The notes: generated from the sequence alone by a model not told the origin. Shown: positions 47,054-56,537, counted from the stretch's first letter. The stretch: DNA of 64,000 nt from Williamsia sp. (GCA_015069695.1 JADCRZ010000011.1:89410-153409); one strand, 5' to 3'. Numbers and translations are program-made.

Positions 47054-47061
47054 TAATTTTG
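47054..47061 (+). promoter_or_regulatory. Candidate -7 element for sppA
   Basis: TAATTTTG, 28 nt before the sppA ATG at 47090, matches TAnnTTTG. There is no TTG at a proper distance. Confidence 0.35.
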
Positions 47062-47089
47062 CTATCCTTCAAAAAAAAGGTTTCAAATA

Positions 47090-48853
47090 ATGAAAAGTTT
47101 TTTCAAAATGTTCTTTGCCGCCTTGCTGGCGGCAATTGTCTTTGTTTTTCTTGGGGTGCTGGTACTGGGCGGCATCATTGGCAGCCTGGCTTCCTCCAAA
47201 GAAGTGCGTACAGGCGAAAAAGCTGTGTTGCTGATAGACCTTAACGAACAGTTCAATGAACAGGTACAGGAAAACGCCCTTGCAGGCCTGGGCGCTGCAG
47301 AGGTATACGATAAACCCGGTTTGTATGATGTGGTGCGGCTGATCCGCTATGCCAAATCCGATTCTTCCGTAAAGGGCATTTACCTGAAAAGCAGTGGCAA
47401 CGCAAACGGTTTTGCCGCCAGTGAGGAGCTCCGCAACGCGCTGGCTGATTTCAAGCAAAGCAAAAAGTTTGTGTATGCCTACGGCGATGTGATCTCGGAG
47501 AAAGCATATTATGTGGCCAACATAGCCGATAAAGTGTATTGCAATCCGCAGGGTGCACTGGAATGGAAAGGCTACTCGATCGAATATGTTTTTTTCAAAC
47601 AGGCCCTTGACAAGCTGGAGATCAAGCCCCAGATCTTTTATGCCGGCAAATTCAAAAGTGCTACAGAGCCTTTCCGGGAAGAAAAAATGACCGAGCCAAA
47701 CCGGCTGCAGAGCTATGAACTGCTGTCTTACCTGTACAGGAGGTTCCTGCAAAACACAGGTGCCGCAAGAGGGATAGACACGGGCACCTTGCACCAGTAC
47801 GCCAACAACTATACCATCCGCACGGCCAGGGATGCAGCACAGTACAAGCTGATTGATGCGGTGAAGTACGATGACGAAGTGCAAAGCGAGTTAAAATCCA
47901 GGCTGGGCATTGAACAAAATGAAAAGATCAATTTTACCCCGGTCGGGAAATACGCCAAAGCAGTTGCTTACAGAACAGGGACGGGCAAAAACAGGATCGC
48001 GCTCATTTATGCCGAGGGTGATATTGTAGATGGAAAAGGAGACCAGGGGCAGATCGGTGGCGATACCTTCCGGGGCTGGATCCGCAAGGCAAGGATGGAT
48101 GATGATGTAAAAGCCCTTGTGTTCCGTGTGAATTCCGGCGGCGGCAGCGCTCTTGCCAGCGAAACCATCTGGCGTGAGCTGGAAGTTACGCGCAAAACCA
48201 AGCCGGTTGTTGTCAGCTTCGGTGATGTAGCAGCATCAGGCGGTTACTATATCTCCTGCGGTGCCGACAGCATTTTTGCCGAACCCAATACGATCACAGG
48301 TTCTATCGGTGTGTTCACCATTATACCGGATATGAAATCGTTCTTTAACAGCAAGCTGGGGGTTACGTTCGATGGCGTAAAAACCGCCGATCATGCCGAT
48401 GCACTGACCGCGGTACGGCCGCTGACAGATGTAGAAAGAACGTTTGTGCAGAACGATGTAGACACGATCTACCATGCATTTTTGTCGCGCGTGGCAGCAG
48501 GCCGCAAGATGTCGGTAGCCATGGTGGACAGCATCGGGCAGGGCCGGGTATGGACAGGGGAGAAGGGCCTGCAGCTGGGATTGGTAGACAAACTGGGCAA
48601 TCTGCAGGATGCGGTTGATTGCGCCGCCCGTTTAGCCAAGATCAAAGAATATCGATTGAAAGAATATCCCGAGCCCCAGAACCTGCTGGACCTGCTCCTG
48701 GGAAATTACCAGAAAGTAGAAGAAACAAAACTCAAGGCTATCCGGGAAGAGCTGGGAGAGGAGGGCTTCAATCTGTACCTATCCCTGCGCAAAGCCCGCC
48801 GTTCTGTTGGAAAGGCCCAGGCAAGCATGCCTTTTGAGATCCAGGTGAAATAA
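47090..48853 (+). CDS. sppA: Signal peptide peptidase SppA, 67K type
   Basis: A 587-residue membrane-anchored serine protease with one N-terminal hydrophobic segment (MFFAALLAAIVFVFLGVLVLGGIIGSL). The long form contains two S49 domains. The catalytic Lys lies in FYAGKFKSATEPF of the N-terminal domain. The Ser lies in FGDVAASGGYYISCGADSIFAEPNTITGSIGVF of the C-terminal domain, as in Escherichia coli SppA. It degrades signal peptides left in the membrane. A perfect 21-bp terminator follows 114 nt after the stop. Confidence 0.95.
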   Translation: MKSFFKMFFAALLAAIVFVFLGVLVLGGIIGSLASSKEVRTGEKAVLLIDLNEQFNEQVQENALAGLGAAEVYDKPGLYDVVRLIRYAKSDSSVKGIYLKSSGNANGFAASEELRNALADFKQSKKFVYAYGDVISEKAYYVANIADKVYCNPQGALEWKGYSIEYVFFKQALDKLEIKPQIFYAGKFKSATEPFREEKMTEPNRLQSYELLSYLYRRFLQNTGAARGIDTGTLHQYANNYTIRTARDAAQYKLIDAVKYDDEVQSELKSRLGIEQNEKINFTPVGKYAKAVAYRTGTGKNRIALIYAEGDIVDGKGDQGQIGGDTFRGWIRKARMDDDVKALVFRVNSGGGSALASETIWRELEVTRKTKPVVVSFGDVAASGGYYISCGADSIFAEPNTITGSIGVFTIIPDMKSFFNSKLGVTFDGVKTADHADALTAVRPLTDVERTFVQNDVDTIYHAFLSRVAAGRKMSVAMVDSIGQGRVWTGEKGLQLGLVDKLGNLQDAVDCAARLAKIKEYRLKEYPEPQNLLDLLLGNYQKVEETKLKAIREELGEEGFNLYLSLRKARRSVGKAQASMPFEIQVK

Positions 48854-48966
48854 ACTTTCTATATATCCCTTCAAGTTGTTCATAGTACACGATACCAGGT
48901 TAGCTTGGTTGGTACGGTTCAGGACCGGAATGCAGTAGGATAAAAGAGACAGGTAGCGCCAGCAAT

Positions 48967-49009
48967 AAAAAGGAAGGGAGCAGATCAGTGATCTGCTCCC
49001 TTCCTTTTT
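48967..49009. terminator. Bidirectional terminator between sppA and THX
   Basis: A perfect inverted repeat of 21 bp, arms 48967-48987 (AAAAAGGAAGGGAGCAGATCA) and 48989-49009, flanked by A and T runs so that a U-tract exists in both directions. It lies between the sppA stop and the stop of the convergent small ribosomal gene. Confidence 0.85.
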
Positions 49010-49022
49010 TTGCAAAAAACAG

Positions 49023-49136
49023 TTAGGCTTCTTTTTGCTCGGTCGTTTTTTTCTTGGCAGGTTTTGCCGGCCTAGATTTACCAAACGAACCCTTGAATAT
49101 CTTTCCTTTTTTTGTTTTCTTGTCTCCTCTTCCCAT
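49023..49136 (-). CDS. 30S ribosomal protein THX-like small basic protein (37 residues)
   Basis: Too short for the ORF track. The minus-strand frame from ATG at 49136 to TAA at 49023-49025 encodes 37 residues beginning MGRGDKKTKKGKIFKGSFGK and ending in a Lys-rich tail and QKEA. Bacteroidota THX proteins begin almost identically (MGKGDKKTKRGKI type), and THX binds at the top of the 30S head. The gene sits upstream of the bidirectional terminator. Confidence 0.8.
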   Translation of the reverse strand: MGRGDKKTKKGKIFKGSFGKSRPAKPAKKKTTEQKEA

Positions 49137-49226
49137 AGTCGTATTTTTTTAAAAAATCAAATCAGCAGCAAAGATGCGGTTTTCTGTTTACAACTGGTGT
49201 AAATAAAAAAGGGCTGCTGGAAAAGC

Positions 49227-49496
49227 TTATAGTTTTCCGGCCAGTTCTTTTCCGGCTTTGAACTTGGCTACTTTTTTTGCTTTGATTTTTATCACGTCAC
49301 CTGTTTGTGGATTGCGGCCATTGCGGGCAAGGCGCTTTGAAACAGAGAAAGTGCCGAAACCAACCAGGGTAACTTTTCCGTTCGATTTCAGGGTTTTGGT
49401 AACCGCTTCAATAAAAGAGTCCAGTGACGCGTTGGCCTGGGTTTTTGTGATTCCTGCATCATCGGCAATCTTGGCGATTAATTCGGATTTATTCAT
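49227..49496 (-). CDS. hup: HU-family DNA-binding protein
   Basis: An 89-residue protein of exactly typical length. It has MNKSELIAKIADDAGITKTQANASLDSF for the helical dimerisation half, and LVGFGTFSVSKRLARNGRNPQTGDVIKIKAKKVAKFKAGKELAGKL with the GRNPQTG beta-arm tip that intercalates into DNA. It is a nucleoid-associated architectural protein. It has a well formed promoter at 49522-49552. Confidence 0.96.
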   Translation of the reverse strand: MNKSELIAKIADDAGITKTQANASLDSFIEAVTKTLKSNGKVTLVGFGTFSVSKRLARNGRNPQTGDVIKIKAKKVAKFKAGKELAGKL

Positions 49497-49521
49497 GTCA
49501 GGGATTTTTGTTTAAGTGTAA

Positions 49522-49552
49522 CAAATATAGAAGGTTTTTGCGTTTAGCAAAA
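49522..49552 (-). promoter_or_regulatory. Strong consensus promoter of the HU gene
   Basis: Read on the minus strand, TTTTG (49548-49552) is followed after 18 nt by TATATTTG (49522-49529). This matches the Bacteroidota consensus at both elements and gives a leader of about 20 nt before the ATG at 49496. Confidence 0.6.
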
Positions 49553-49697
49553 TTTTTTTAAGACAGCAGAAAGTTATTAAATCGATACAACCCGCACGTG
49601 GCAAGGATTGTAGCGTATCCTCTAATTGAGGCGATTCGGGATTATTTTCTGAAACACAGGCGGGACAAGGGTTTCGGCGCACACGGCGCCTCACTGT

Positions 49698-50003
49698 TTA
49701 TCCTACCTGCTGCATCACAGTGCCAAAACTGACCACGGCATTGTTCCAGTGGTCCAGTTGCCTGCGCAAGAGGGCCGTACCGGCGCCGGTCATAAAATGC
49801 TGATAATTCTCCAGGCTATGTGTATAGAATTGCAGCGCATACGTAGGGCCATCTGTCTCATCCGTTTCCAGCAATCTGACCAGCTGGCCATGATAAAACA
49901 AATCAATGGAAAGCATGTCTGGCATGTATTTCTGCTGTACCCAGGCCAGCCATTCTTCGTGCACCGACCAGTCAACTTTACAGGTGATGTTGTAAATAAT
50001 CAT
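49698..50003 (-). CDS. DUF4286 family protein
   Basis: A 101-residue protein of the Bacteroidota-wide DUF4286 family: MIIYNITCKVDWSVHEEWLAWVQQKYMPDML, TYALQFYTHSLENYQHFM and the C-terminal LLRRQLDHWNNAVVSFGTVMQ. It is a ferredoxin-like alpha+beta barrel by composition, similar to dimeric monooxygenase-fold proteins, but no function is known. It lies 27 nt downstream of the DUF3999 gene. Confidence 0.88.
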   Translation of the reverse strand: MIIYNITCKVDWSVHEEWLAWVQQKYMPDMLSIDLFYHGQLVRLLETDETDGPTYALQFYTHSLENYQHFMTGAGTALLRRQLDHWNNAVVSFGTVMQQVG

Positions 50004-50030
50004 TTTTATTGCTTTTCGCCCGTCAGCGCT

Positions 50031-51251
50031 CTATTTCTTACTGACTTCTTTCGACATCCTGAAGGTAAGTATCAACAATGTCAACAACACCGTGCCAATA
50101 ATGATCCATAGTATCCATTTACTGTTTCCGGTTGCAGGTATCACGGCAGCAGGATCAGGAATTTTCTGTACCCGTCCGACCCTGATCTCCTGCAATTTGG
50201 CAGATTGAATGCTGTCGCGGAAGAAGGCCAGGTCAAAGTCAGGCTTTCCTACCTGCTCGTTGCCGGTCAGAATAAAATATTTCTTGTCTTTCTCCAGCTG
50301 CGCCACCAGTTGCTGGTTTGCCTGGTAAGCAGCAATGGAATCCGGTACAAGCGGGGGATTGTCGGCATTAAAAATCTTTACCAGCAGCTCCCGGGTTTTT
50401 GCCGAGAACAGCACGGTGTGGTTACCCGGACTGAACGTCTCTTCTTTCACCAGTGTGTACCCGGAAGGGCCCTTTGCATATACTTCCACGCTTCGTTTAT
50501 ACAAGGCCGGTCGTTTGACCGGAACCGTGAGCTTGTCTATTTTATACGGATTGTCGAATAGAATATGCACGTAAGAGTTCCGGTCTGTACTGTCTGTTTG
50601 GCGAAATGTACGGATGGGAACGGGTGTGTATTTGCCGGCATAAGCCAGATTCTTATACATGCCTGCCTGTAAAATATTCAGCGGCAGCAAGCCCCGGTCG
50701 TCTATGATGAGCTTGAAAAAGCGGTAGTTGCTGAGCGGAAAAAGAATGGCTTGAACAAAGCGATCGCCCGACTGGGTTCCGTTTTGCTCAAGCTCAATAT
50801 GTTCATCGATTACAAACCAGTTTTTCTGGTCATCGCTGCCGCTCAGGACGGCCGTTCTGTAGGCGCTGGCATTTTTGATCACAAGCAGCAGAGAACTGAT
50901 GGCTACACCGGATTCGTTGCTGATCACAAGTTCTGTACTGCTGTCGCGCTTTGCAAGGCTCAGGATGCGGTAGCTTGTAAAACTGCCGGAAGTGATAGCC
51001 GGCAGGTCAGTTTGCAGGATATAGGGAACCGGTGTGCCGGCACTGTCTGCGATCCGCAGGTCAGAAAGATCGGCCGCTTTGCAGGATGCCACCAGCTGCG
51101 GCGGAAGTGAAATCGAATAAAACCTGCTTTCCGGTACGGGGCCCAAAGGCGTTTTGTAGGCAAATGTTACCTGGGCCTGGCCAGACAAACCTGCCAGCAG
51201 CAGGCAGCCAAAAACCGGCAGCTTACACAGAGACATTCTTCCCATCTTCAA
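50031..51251 (-). CDS. DUF3999 family exported membrane protein
   Basis: A 406-residue protein with a signal peptide (FGCLLLAGLSGQAQ), a long beta-rich periplasmic region (LSDLRIADSAGTPVPYIL; FKLIIDDRGLLPLNILQAGMY, in discoidin-like style) and one C-terminal transmembrane helix (WILWIIIGTVLLTLLILTF). It matches DUF3999 in architecture, and this family regularly neighbours DUF2339 proteins, as it does here. The two overlap by 29 nt in the same direction, so they are cotranscribed. The function of the pair is unknown. Confidence 0.83.
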   Translation of the reverse strand: MKMGRMSLCKLPVFGCLLLAGLSGQAQVTFAYKTPLGPVPESRFYSISLPPQLVASCKAADLSDLRIADSAGTPVPYILQTDLPAITSGSFTSYRILSLAKRDSSTELVISNESGVAISSLLLVIKNASAYRTAVLSGSDDQKNWFVIDEHIELEQNGTQSGDRFVQAILFPLSNYRFFKLIIDDRGLLPLNILQAGMYKNLAYAGKYTPVPIRTFRQTDSTDRNSYVHILFDNPYKIDKLTVPVKRPALYKRSVEVYAKGPSGYTLVKEETFSPGNHTVLFSAKTRELLVKIFNADNPPLVPDSIAAYQANQQLVAQLEKDKKYFILTGNEQVGKPDFDLAFFRDSIQSAKLQEIRVGRVQKIPDPAAVIPATGNSKWILWIIIGTVLLTLLILTFRMSKEVSKK

Positions 51252-53697
51252 TGATGATAGTTTTCAAACGTTGATACATGAACGAAACGATCAGCAACAA
51301 AACACCCAGTATAAAGAAAGCAGCGATCTTTCCTGCTACCGGAATGTTGCGGATGTCATATACAAACAACTTCAGCAAGGTAAGGGAAAACAAGGTCAGT
51401 GAAATAATGCGCAGGGTTCTGAATTTGTACAGCATGCCAGCATACATAAACATAAAGGAAAGCGCACCCCACAAAATCGGCAGGCCGGCTTTTATATACA
51501 CGTCCTGGATATGACCGAGCGGATTGGCAGAGGAGTAAAACAAGGTATTTGCCAGCAAATGTACTTCTGCACTGGCGTAAATGATAACGGCAACGCACAT
51601 GAGCCAGGTAAGTGCGATTCCGTTTTCCTTCACAGCCGCACTGGATGTGCTTCGCAGCGCCCTGATCATCATAAAAAGAACAATGCCCACAAGTATGGCT
51701 GTGATCCAATGGGCCGTAAAATGTACTCTGTACAAATTCTCTGTCAGCATATCCTGCTGTATCTGGAAAACAGTGACCAGGCTGAATAAATAAATCAACA
51801 AGGTAACTACCAGCAGGCCTGCATAGAGATACCCGGGCATAACCAAAAACCTGATCCGCTTTGATACCCATGTTGTTACAAGAACAAATCCGGTTGTATA
51901 CAGCAGCAGGTACAGGGGTGCGATTTCTACCTGGTGATAATAATAACCAAACTGGTAATTGATCTCAAAAATACCTGCCAGGAAAAGCAGGATCAGCGCA
52001 GCAACCCGGAAAACAATTTTGTTGGGCCAGCTGGCCGGTTTAAAAGCTTGTTGAATTTCTCCCCTCCGCAATAAAAACAATCCGTATGAGGCTAACGCTG
52101 CAAAAACGGTCGTGATAAATCCCTTGTTGGCAATCACATCAACATGGCTGAAAGAAAAGACGTAGAGATTGATCCAGACCATTACCAGACTGATAAGCAT
52201 GGCTGTCCATATGATCAGGGAAGCGATCCGGATGATAGGGATCTGTGATCTGAGATAAAGCCAGTACAGCACGACACATTCACTGGCCCAGAAAAGGGTG
52301 ATCCAGTTTCCGTTTAATTGGATGGGGGCAGTAAGAGAGATAAAGGTAAGCGTGATGCCGATCAGCAGGTAAAGAATGTTTTTGTCGATGTTCTGCCGCT
52401 TCAGCAGGAGATAGGAGAGGGCCAAGTTAAACACACCCATGCAGGCGCTGAACAAGCCATGGTATTCTTTTTGGTTCATGGCCGCCAGGCAGTAAAGGCC
52501 GGCAGCAAAGTAAGCACCTGTATTCGAAAGAAGGATGCCAAAATCCGCCGCCAAAAACTGTTTGCGCTCTTTGATGTTGTTGGCAATGTTCACAGCCAGG
52601 AACAGGAGGTAAAACAAGGTGGCGAATATAAATCCGCCGCGGTATACATCCTGGCTGGTGGCATACGGAAGATTGAATATCCACCCGCCAAAAAGCAATA
52701 CGGTAAAAATAAATGCCAGCACATTCAGGATGCGCCAGGTTTTGTTGTAAGCGATCACCAGCAGTCCGCCATTCAAGATCAGCAAATAGCTAAACAGCAC
52801 TTTGTAATTCCCGCTTCCGTTGCTGACCATAAAAGGCGTGGCAAAGCCCCCCACCAGCGCGATCACGGCCAGTTCCTGCCGGTTGTACAGGTGCGAGAGC
52901 ACAACGGCAAATGCGGTGATCACCACCATAATGATAAAGGCAACCGTCTGGCTGAACAAATGAAACTGCTGATAGGCCAGGGTGATGGTAAAATAAAATA
53001 CTGCCAGTCCGCCTCCCACTAAAACAGAGCTGAACCCTTTGTAGCTGTTTCTGAGGCGGTGGGCAACTGCCACCAGGATGCCACCGCAGAGCACGCCAAT
53101 GCCTACCCTGCCTACCGGACCGATCCAGTTGTTGTCGATCGCGTATTTGACAAAGAACCCGATGGCCAGCACAAGGATGGCAATACCGATCTTGCTGACC
53201 AGGTTTTCTCCAATAAATTTTTCCAGGTCAGGGTTGCGCTCCATAAATGAAGGCCGGGCGGGAATTGTGGGGCGTACGGGCGGAGGAGGGGGCGTATTAA
53301 AAGCGGCGATCGGGGGAGCAGAGGGTTGCAGTTGTGTGCCGAGGCCTCTTGCCGGTGCCTCCGCTTCCTCCGGCAATCCTGCTTTTTCAAGCAAAGATTC
53401 CAGTTCCTGCTCAAGCGATTTTTCTGCCACCGGTACCGGGGGAGGTGGTGGCGCCGGCCTGACTGGTTCCGGTCGCACAGGTGCTGGTTGGGAAGGGATG
53501 TAGCTTGCAGCCGGCGGTTCAGAGACTGGCGGTTTTGCAGCTGGGGTAGAAACCGGTTGTCCCAGTCCGGGTTGTATTTCCTTGTGTAAACGCCGCACTT
53601 CCGATTCCAGTGAATCAAAGCGGTTAAGGAGCGTATTTTTCAAGGAATTGATCAGGATAAGAACGATCACGAACAACGCAACGGAAAGGATCTCCAT
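51223..53697 (-). CDS. DUF2339 polytopic membrane protein
   Basis: An 824-residue integral membrane protein. The N-terminus has one helix (LFVIVLILINSLKN), a short coiled coil and a Pro-rich acidic linker (PPAASYIPSQPAPVRPEPVRPAPPPPPVP) up to about 150. It then begins the DUF2339 core at IGENLVSKIGIAILVLAIGFFVKYAIDNNWIGPVGRVG, followed by about 20 or more transmembrane helices. The family is widespread with unknown function and probably forms a large envelope-spanning assembly with DUF3999. Length and order are typical. Confidence 0.9.
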   Translation of the reverse strand: MEILSVALFVIVLILINSLKNTLLNRFDSLESEVRRLHKEIQPGLGQPVSTPAAKPPVSEPPAASYIPSQPAPVRPEPVRPAPPPPPVPVAEKSLEQELESLLEKAGLPEEAEAPARGLGTQLQPSAPPIAAFNTPPPPPVRPTIPARPSFMERNPDLEKFIGENLVSKIGIAILVLAIGFFVKYAIDNNWIGPVGRVGIGVLCGGILVAVAHRLRNSYKGFSSVLVGGGLAVFYFTITLAYQQFHLFSQTVAFIIMVVITAFAVVLSHLYNRQELAVIALVGGFATPFMVSNGSGNYKVLFSYLLILNGGLLVIAYNKTWRILNVLAFIFTVLLFGGWIFNLPYATSQDVYRGGFIFATLFYLLFLAVNIANNIKERKQFLAADFGILLSNTGAYFAAGLYCLAAMNQKEYHGLFSACMGVFNLALSYLLLKRQNIDKNILYLLIGITLTFISLTAPIQLNGNWITLFWASECVVLYWLYLRSQIPIIRIASLIIWTAMLISLVMVWINLYVFSFSHVDVIANKGFITTVFAALASYGLFLLRRGEIQQAFKPASWPNKIVFRVAALILLFLAGIFEINYQFGYYYHQVEIAPLYLLLYTTGFVLVTTWVSKRIRFLVMPGYLYAGLLVVTLLIYLFSLVTVFQIQQDMLTENLYRVHFTAHWITAILVGIVLFMMIRALRSTSSAAVKENGIALTWLMCVAVIIYASAEVHLLANTLFYSSANPLGHIQDVYIKAGLPILWGALSFMFMYAGMLYKFRTLRIISLTLFSLTLLKLFVYDIRNIPVAGKIAAFFILGVLLLIVSFMYQRLKTIIIEDGKNVSV

Positions 53698-53800
53698 AAG
53701 GGCTGAGTTTAAGCGGTTGCTTAAAGTTAACTAAGCCGCCGGAAAACCCTCCCAAAATATTGTGCAGCCGGCTATCCCCAAACAGCGAGTGGTTAGCTGT

Positions 53801-53849
53801 CTGAACCATCCAATCCCCGAATCTTCCAATCCTGTAAATCATGGTTCAG
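53801..53849. repeat. Interspersed short inverted repeat (REP-like copy 2)
   Basis: CTGAACCAT (53801-53809) and ATGGTTCAG (53841-53849) enclose CCAATCCCCGAATCTTCC and AATCCTGTAAATC. The segment AATCCTGTAAATCAtGGTTCAGA is the same as the family unit at 63515-63888 (AATCCTGTAAATCAaGGTTCAGA). The right arm encodes the last codons and TGA of the exonuclease gene. Confidence 0.6.
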
Positions 53850-54609
53850 AAATCTCCACAAAAACCGGACAGTGATCGCTGTGCACAACATCGGGTAAAA
53901 TGGTGGCGTGGTGGATAGCGGGTTTCAGGTTGTCGGTAGTTGTGATATAGTCGATGCGCCAGCCTTTGTTTTCTTTTCGTACGCTGGGGAAGCGCTGGCT
54001 CCACCAGGAGTAGTGGTGCGGGTCTGGATTGATATGCCGGAAGGAATCGACAAATCCGCTGGCAAGAAACTCATCCATCCAGGCCCTTTCTTCGGGCAGG
54101 AAGCCGGAAGAGTTCTTGTTGCCTTTGGGATCGTGGATGTCGATCTCTTTGTGTGCGATGTTGTAGTCGCCGCACAGGATCAGCTTGCTTCTTTGTTTGC
54201 GCAGGCTGCCCAGGTAATCATTCAGTTCATTCAGCCAGATATATTTATATGTCTGCCTCACCTCACCACTGGTGCCGGAGGGGAAGTAGGCATTGAGCAG
54301 GGTGATGTCGCCGAAGTCAAGCCGCATCACCCTGCCTTCTGCATCGCTTTGCATATAACCGTTGCCCAGCTGTACAAAGTCGGGTTTGATTTTGGTGAAA
54401 ACGGCTACGCCGCTGTAACCCTTTTTTTCTGCCGAGTACCAGTAGTCATGGAATCCCAGTTGGGTAAACTGCTGGTGGTCTACATTTTCCTTCACGGCTT
54501 TTGTTTCCTGGATGCAGATGACATCAGCCGGATCGGTTTTGAGCCAGTCAATAAATCCTTTTTTGATGGCCGAACGGATGCCATTCACATTGTATGAAAT
54601 AATGCGCAT
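53839..54609 (-). CDS. xth: Exodeoxyribonuclease III (AP endonuclease)
   Basis: The start is MRIISYNVNGIRSAIKKG at 54609 (256 residues); the track's 43 extra residues lie in the upstream gene. The exonuclease/endonuclease/phosphatase fold is given by YNVNGIRS, VICIQETKAV (metal Glu), YSGVAVFTK, LNAYFPSG, CGDYNIAHKEIDIHDPKGN and SDHCPVFVEI (catalytic His). It repairs abasic sites and 3' blocking groups. The final codons overlap a repeat copy. It starts 7 nt after the GT-C gene ends. Confidence 0.95.
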   Translation of the reverse strand: MRIISYNVNGIRSAIKKGFIDWLKTDPADVICIQETKAVKENVDHQQFTQLGFHDYWYSAEKKGYSGVAVFTKIKPDFVQLGNGYMQSDAEGRVMRLDFGDITLLNAYFPSGTSGEVRQTYKYIWLNELNDYLGSLRKQRSKLILCGDYNIAHKEIDIHDPKGNKNSSGFLPEERAWMDEFLASGFVDSFRHINPDPHHYSWWSQRFPSVRKENKGWRIDYITTTDNLKPAIHHATILPDVVHSDHCPVFVEISEP

Positions 54610-54616
54610 AAGAAGC

Positions 54617-56371
54617 TTACATTTTGGATGTTGATGAGTTAGAACCGGATGTGCGTTCCAGCTTTTTGATGGTGTAAACAGTGGGATCAAGAGATGACAA
54701 AAAGGTGTTGGCGTAATAACCAAACACGGAATAGTCATTGTTTTTGTACTTTACCAGCGCCGGCGTATATGCTTTCCTGAAAGCCTCGTCATCAAAGATC
54801 CCTTTGAGCAACGAGTACATCAGGGAATTTCTGAAACCTGGCTCGTTCTCATACAGCACAAACGGGATAGAGTCTTGTACCGCTTCTCCTCCGTGTGCGG
54901 CACCAAAAATTTCGGGCCGCAGTTTCCAGAATCCATCCCAGGTAAAAGAAGCATGGTCGCGCAGACCGGTTTTTACCCCCGTTGCATGCGCCATGATGGT
55001 ATTGTTCAATCCCAGCAGATCGATGGTATTTCCGTTGTATGTATAACCTACTCCGCCGGTTGCCATGGCCCCGATCGAGGGCAGGCGCTTGCAGGCTGCA
55101 AATGTTTCGTTTAGCTGGTTCCCTGCTGTTCGCCCTCTGACGGCTACTTCAAATTCAGGAAAGATAATACCGGAACCGCCGGAGGTAAAAAAATCAGACA
55201 GGGTCAGCTTGGAAAGAAAAACGAGGGAAAACAGAAAGGCGAGCAACAAGGCTGCCACAGCGCGTCTGCTGCTGCGGATGGTTACTCCCGCATATTGTTT
55301 CCAGAGCGCAAAATTGCATGCGGAAAGGGCAAGCAGGGGAAGGATCGGCTGAAAAAACCGGCCAAAAATAAAATGATCGCCTCCTGCCAATACCGGCAGG
55401 CCAAAGCCGGCGCAAACAATCACACCCAGGATCAAAGCTATCTTTTCCTGCAATGTCCATGCAGCAGGTTGTTGACCCCTCTTTTTACGCAACAGGATGG
55501 CTGCGCCAAAGAACAACACCATCACCAGCAAAAAGGCTGTATACGGATAAAAATAAAATAGCCTGAGTACATAGCGGACCCCTGAAAGGATGTTTTCCTT
55601 GATGCTCGAAGATACTTTTGCATAATAGGTGTTGGGCAAGGGATATCCAAAATAAGACAGGCGCCAGCCAATGAGCGCGGCCAGTGAGCCAATATGGGCA
55701 ACCAATGGAAGAAGGGTTTTGCGCAGAGCGGCTTTCCAGCCTTCTTCTGCCCGGAGCATGATAAACAGGATGCCGATAAATAAAAAATTAAAGGCCAGGC
55801 TTTCCGGCCTTGTAAGATTGATCAGCACAACCAGCAAACTAAACACAGCTATATTGATCCGCTTGCCCGGCAAATAATAATTTCCCAACTGGAGTGAGAT
55901 AGAAGTAAGCAGAAACATCCAGAGAGGGGTTTCCATCAGGCTCAGTACATTCCATTCCATAAACCCGCGTGGCAAGATCAACAGCGCAAGGATGATCAGG
56001 TCGCTTGCGGTAAGCACCTTGTTTTCTGTGCCATTGAGCTTTCTGGCAAACCGCGTTACACCATAAAGGGTGAAAAAACTCAGTAGAAAACATGTGGCCA
56101 ATAGCAGGGTCGTGATCCGGTCCGGTGAAATTTTATACAGCAGTCCACCCAGGAGGGTCCACAATAGGGAAGTAAAGCCTTCTACCCGTTCTCCGCCCGG
56201 GTTCCATACCAAACCTTTGCCTTCTGCCAGGTGTTTCATATACACGAAATAGATATTGGCATCATCGATCCCGATGGATGGATGCTGGTATCCGTACCAG
56301 TAAATACCGGTCAGAACAAGGAGTGCAGCGAAGATCAGCAGGGAAAGAAAAAGCTTGCCGGGGTATTTCAT
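54617..56371 (-). CDS. GT-C-fold polytopic glycosyltransferase
   Basis: A 584-residue membrane protein with about 11 transmembrane helices. The first periplasmic loop carries the catalytic acidic pair in SIGIDDANIYFVYMKHLAEGKGLVWNPGGERVEGFTSLLW, very like the mycobacterial AftB and other polyprenyl-phosphate-sugar dependent GT-C enzymes. The C-terminal 150 residues are soluble. The sugar and acceptor cannot be read from the sequence. It is upstream of xth on the same strand. Confidence 0.82.
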   Translation of the reverse strand: MKYPGKLFLSLLIFAALLVLTGIYWYGYQHPSIGIDDANIYFVYMKHLAEGKGLVWNPGGERVEGFTSLLWTLLGGLLYKISPDRITTLLLATCFLLSFFTLYGVTRFARKLNGTENKVLTASDLIILALLILPRGFMEWNVLSLMETPLWMFLLTSISLQLGNYYLPGKRINIAVFSLLVVLINLTRPESLAFNFLFIGILFIMLRAEEGWKAALRKTLLPLVAHIGSLAALIGWRLSYFGYPLPNTYYAKVSSSIKENILSGVRYVLRLFYFYPYTAFLLVMVLFFGAAILLRKKRGQQPAAWTLQEKIALILGVIVCAGFGLPVLAGGDHFIFGRFFQPILPLLALSACNFALWKQYAGVTIRSSRRAVAALLLAFLFSLVFLSKLTLSDFFTSGGSGIIFPEFEVAVRGRTAGNQLNETFAACKRLPSIGAMATGGVGYTYNGNTIDLLGLNNTIMAHATGVKTGLRDHASFTWDGFWKLRPEIFGAAHGGEAVQDSIPFVLYENEPGFRNSLMYSLLKGIFDDEAFRKAYTPALVKYKNNDYSVFGYYANTFLSSLDPTVYTIKKLERTSGSNSSTSKM

Positions 56372-56537
56372 ACATGTCAGGTTGTTGAAGAACCACAGGG
56401 TTGGCCCGAAGATAGTATTTTGTACGTAGATTCAAAATGGGTACAGCTGGCAGCCATGCTTACGTTTACTGCACGATACCAGTACAGCAGGCCGCAGCAT
56501 CCGGGTAAATGTAATAAATTACGCTTTTTAAAATAGG

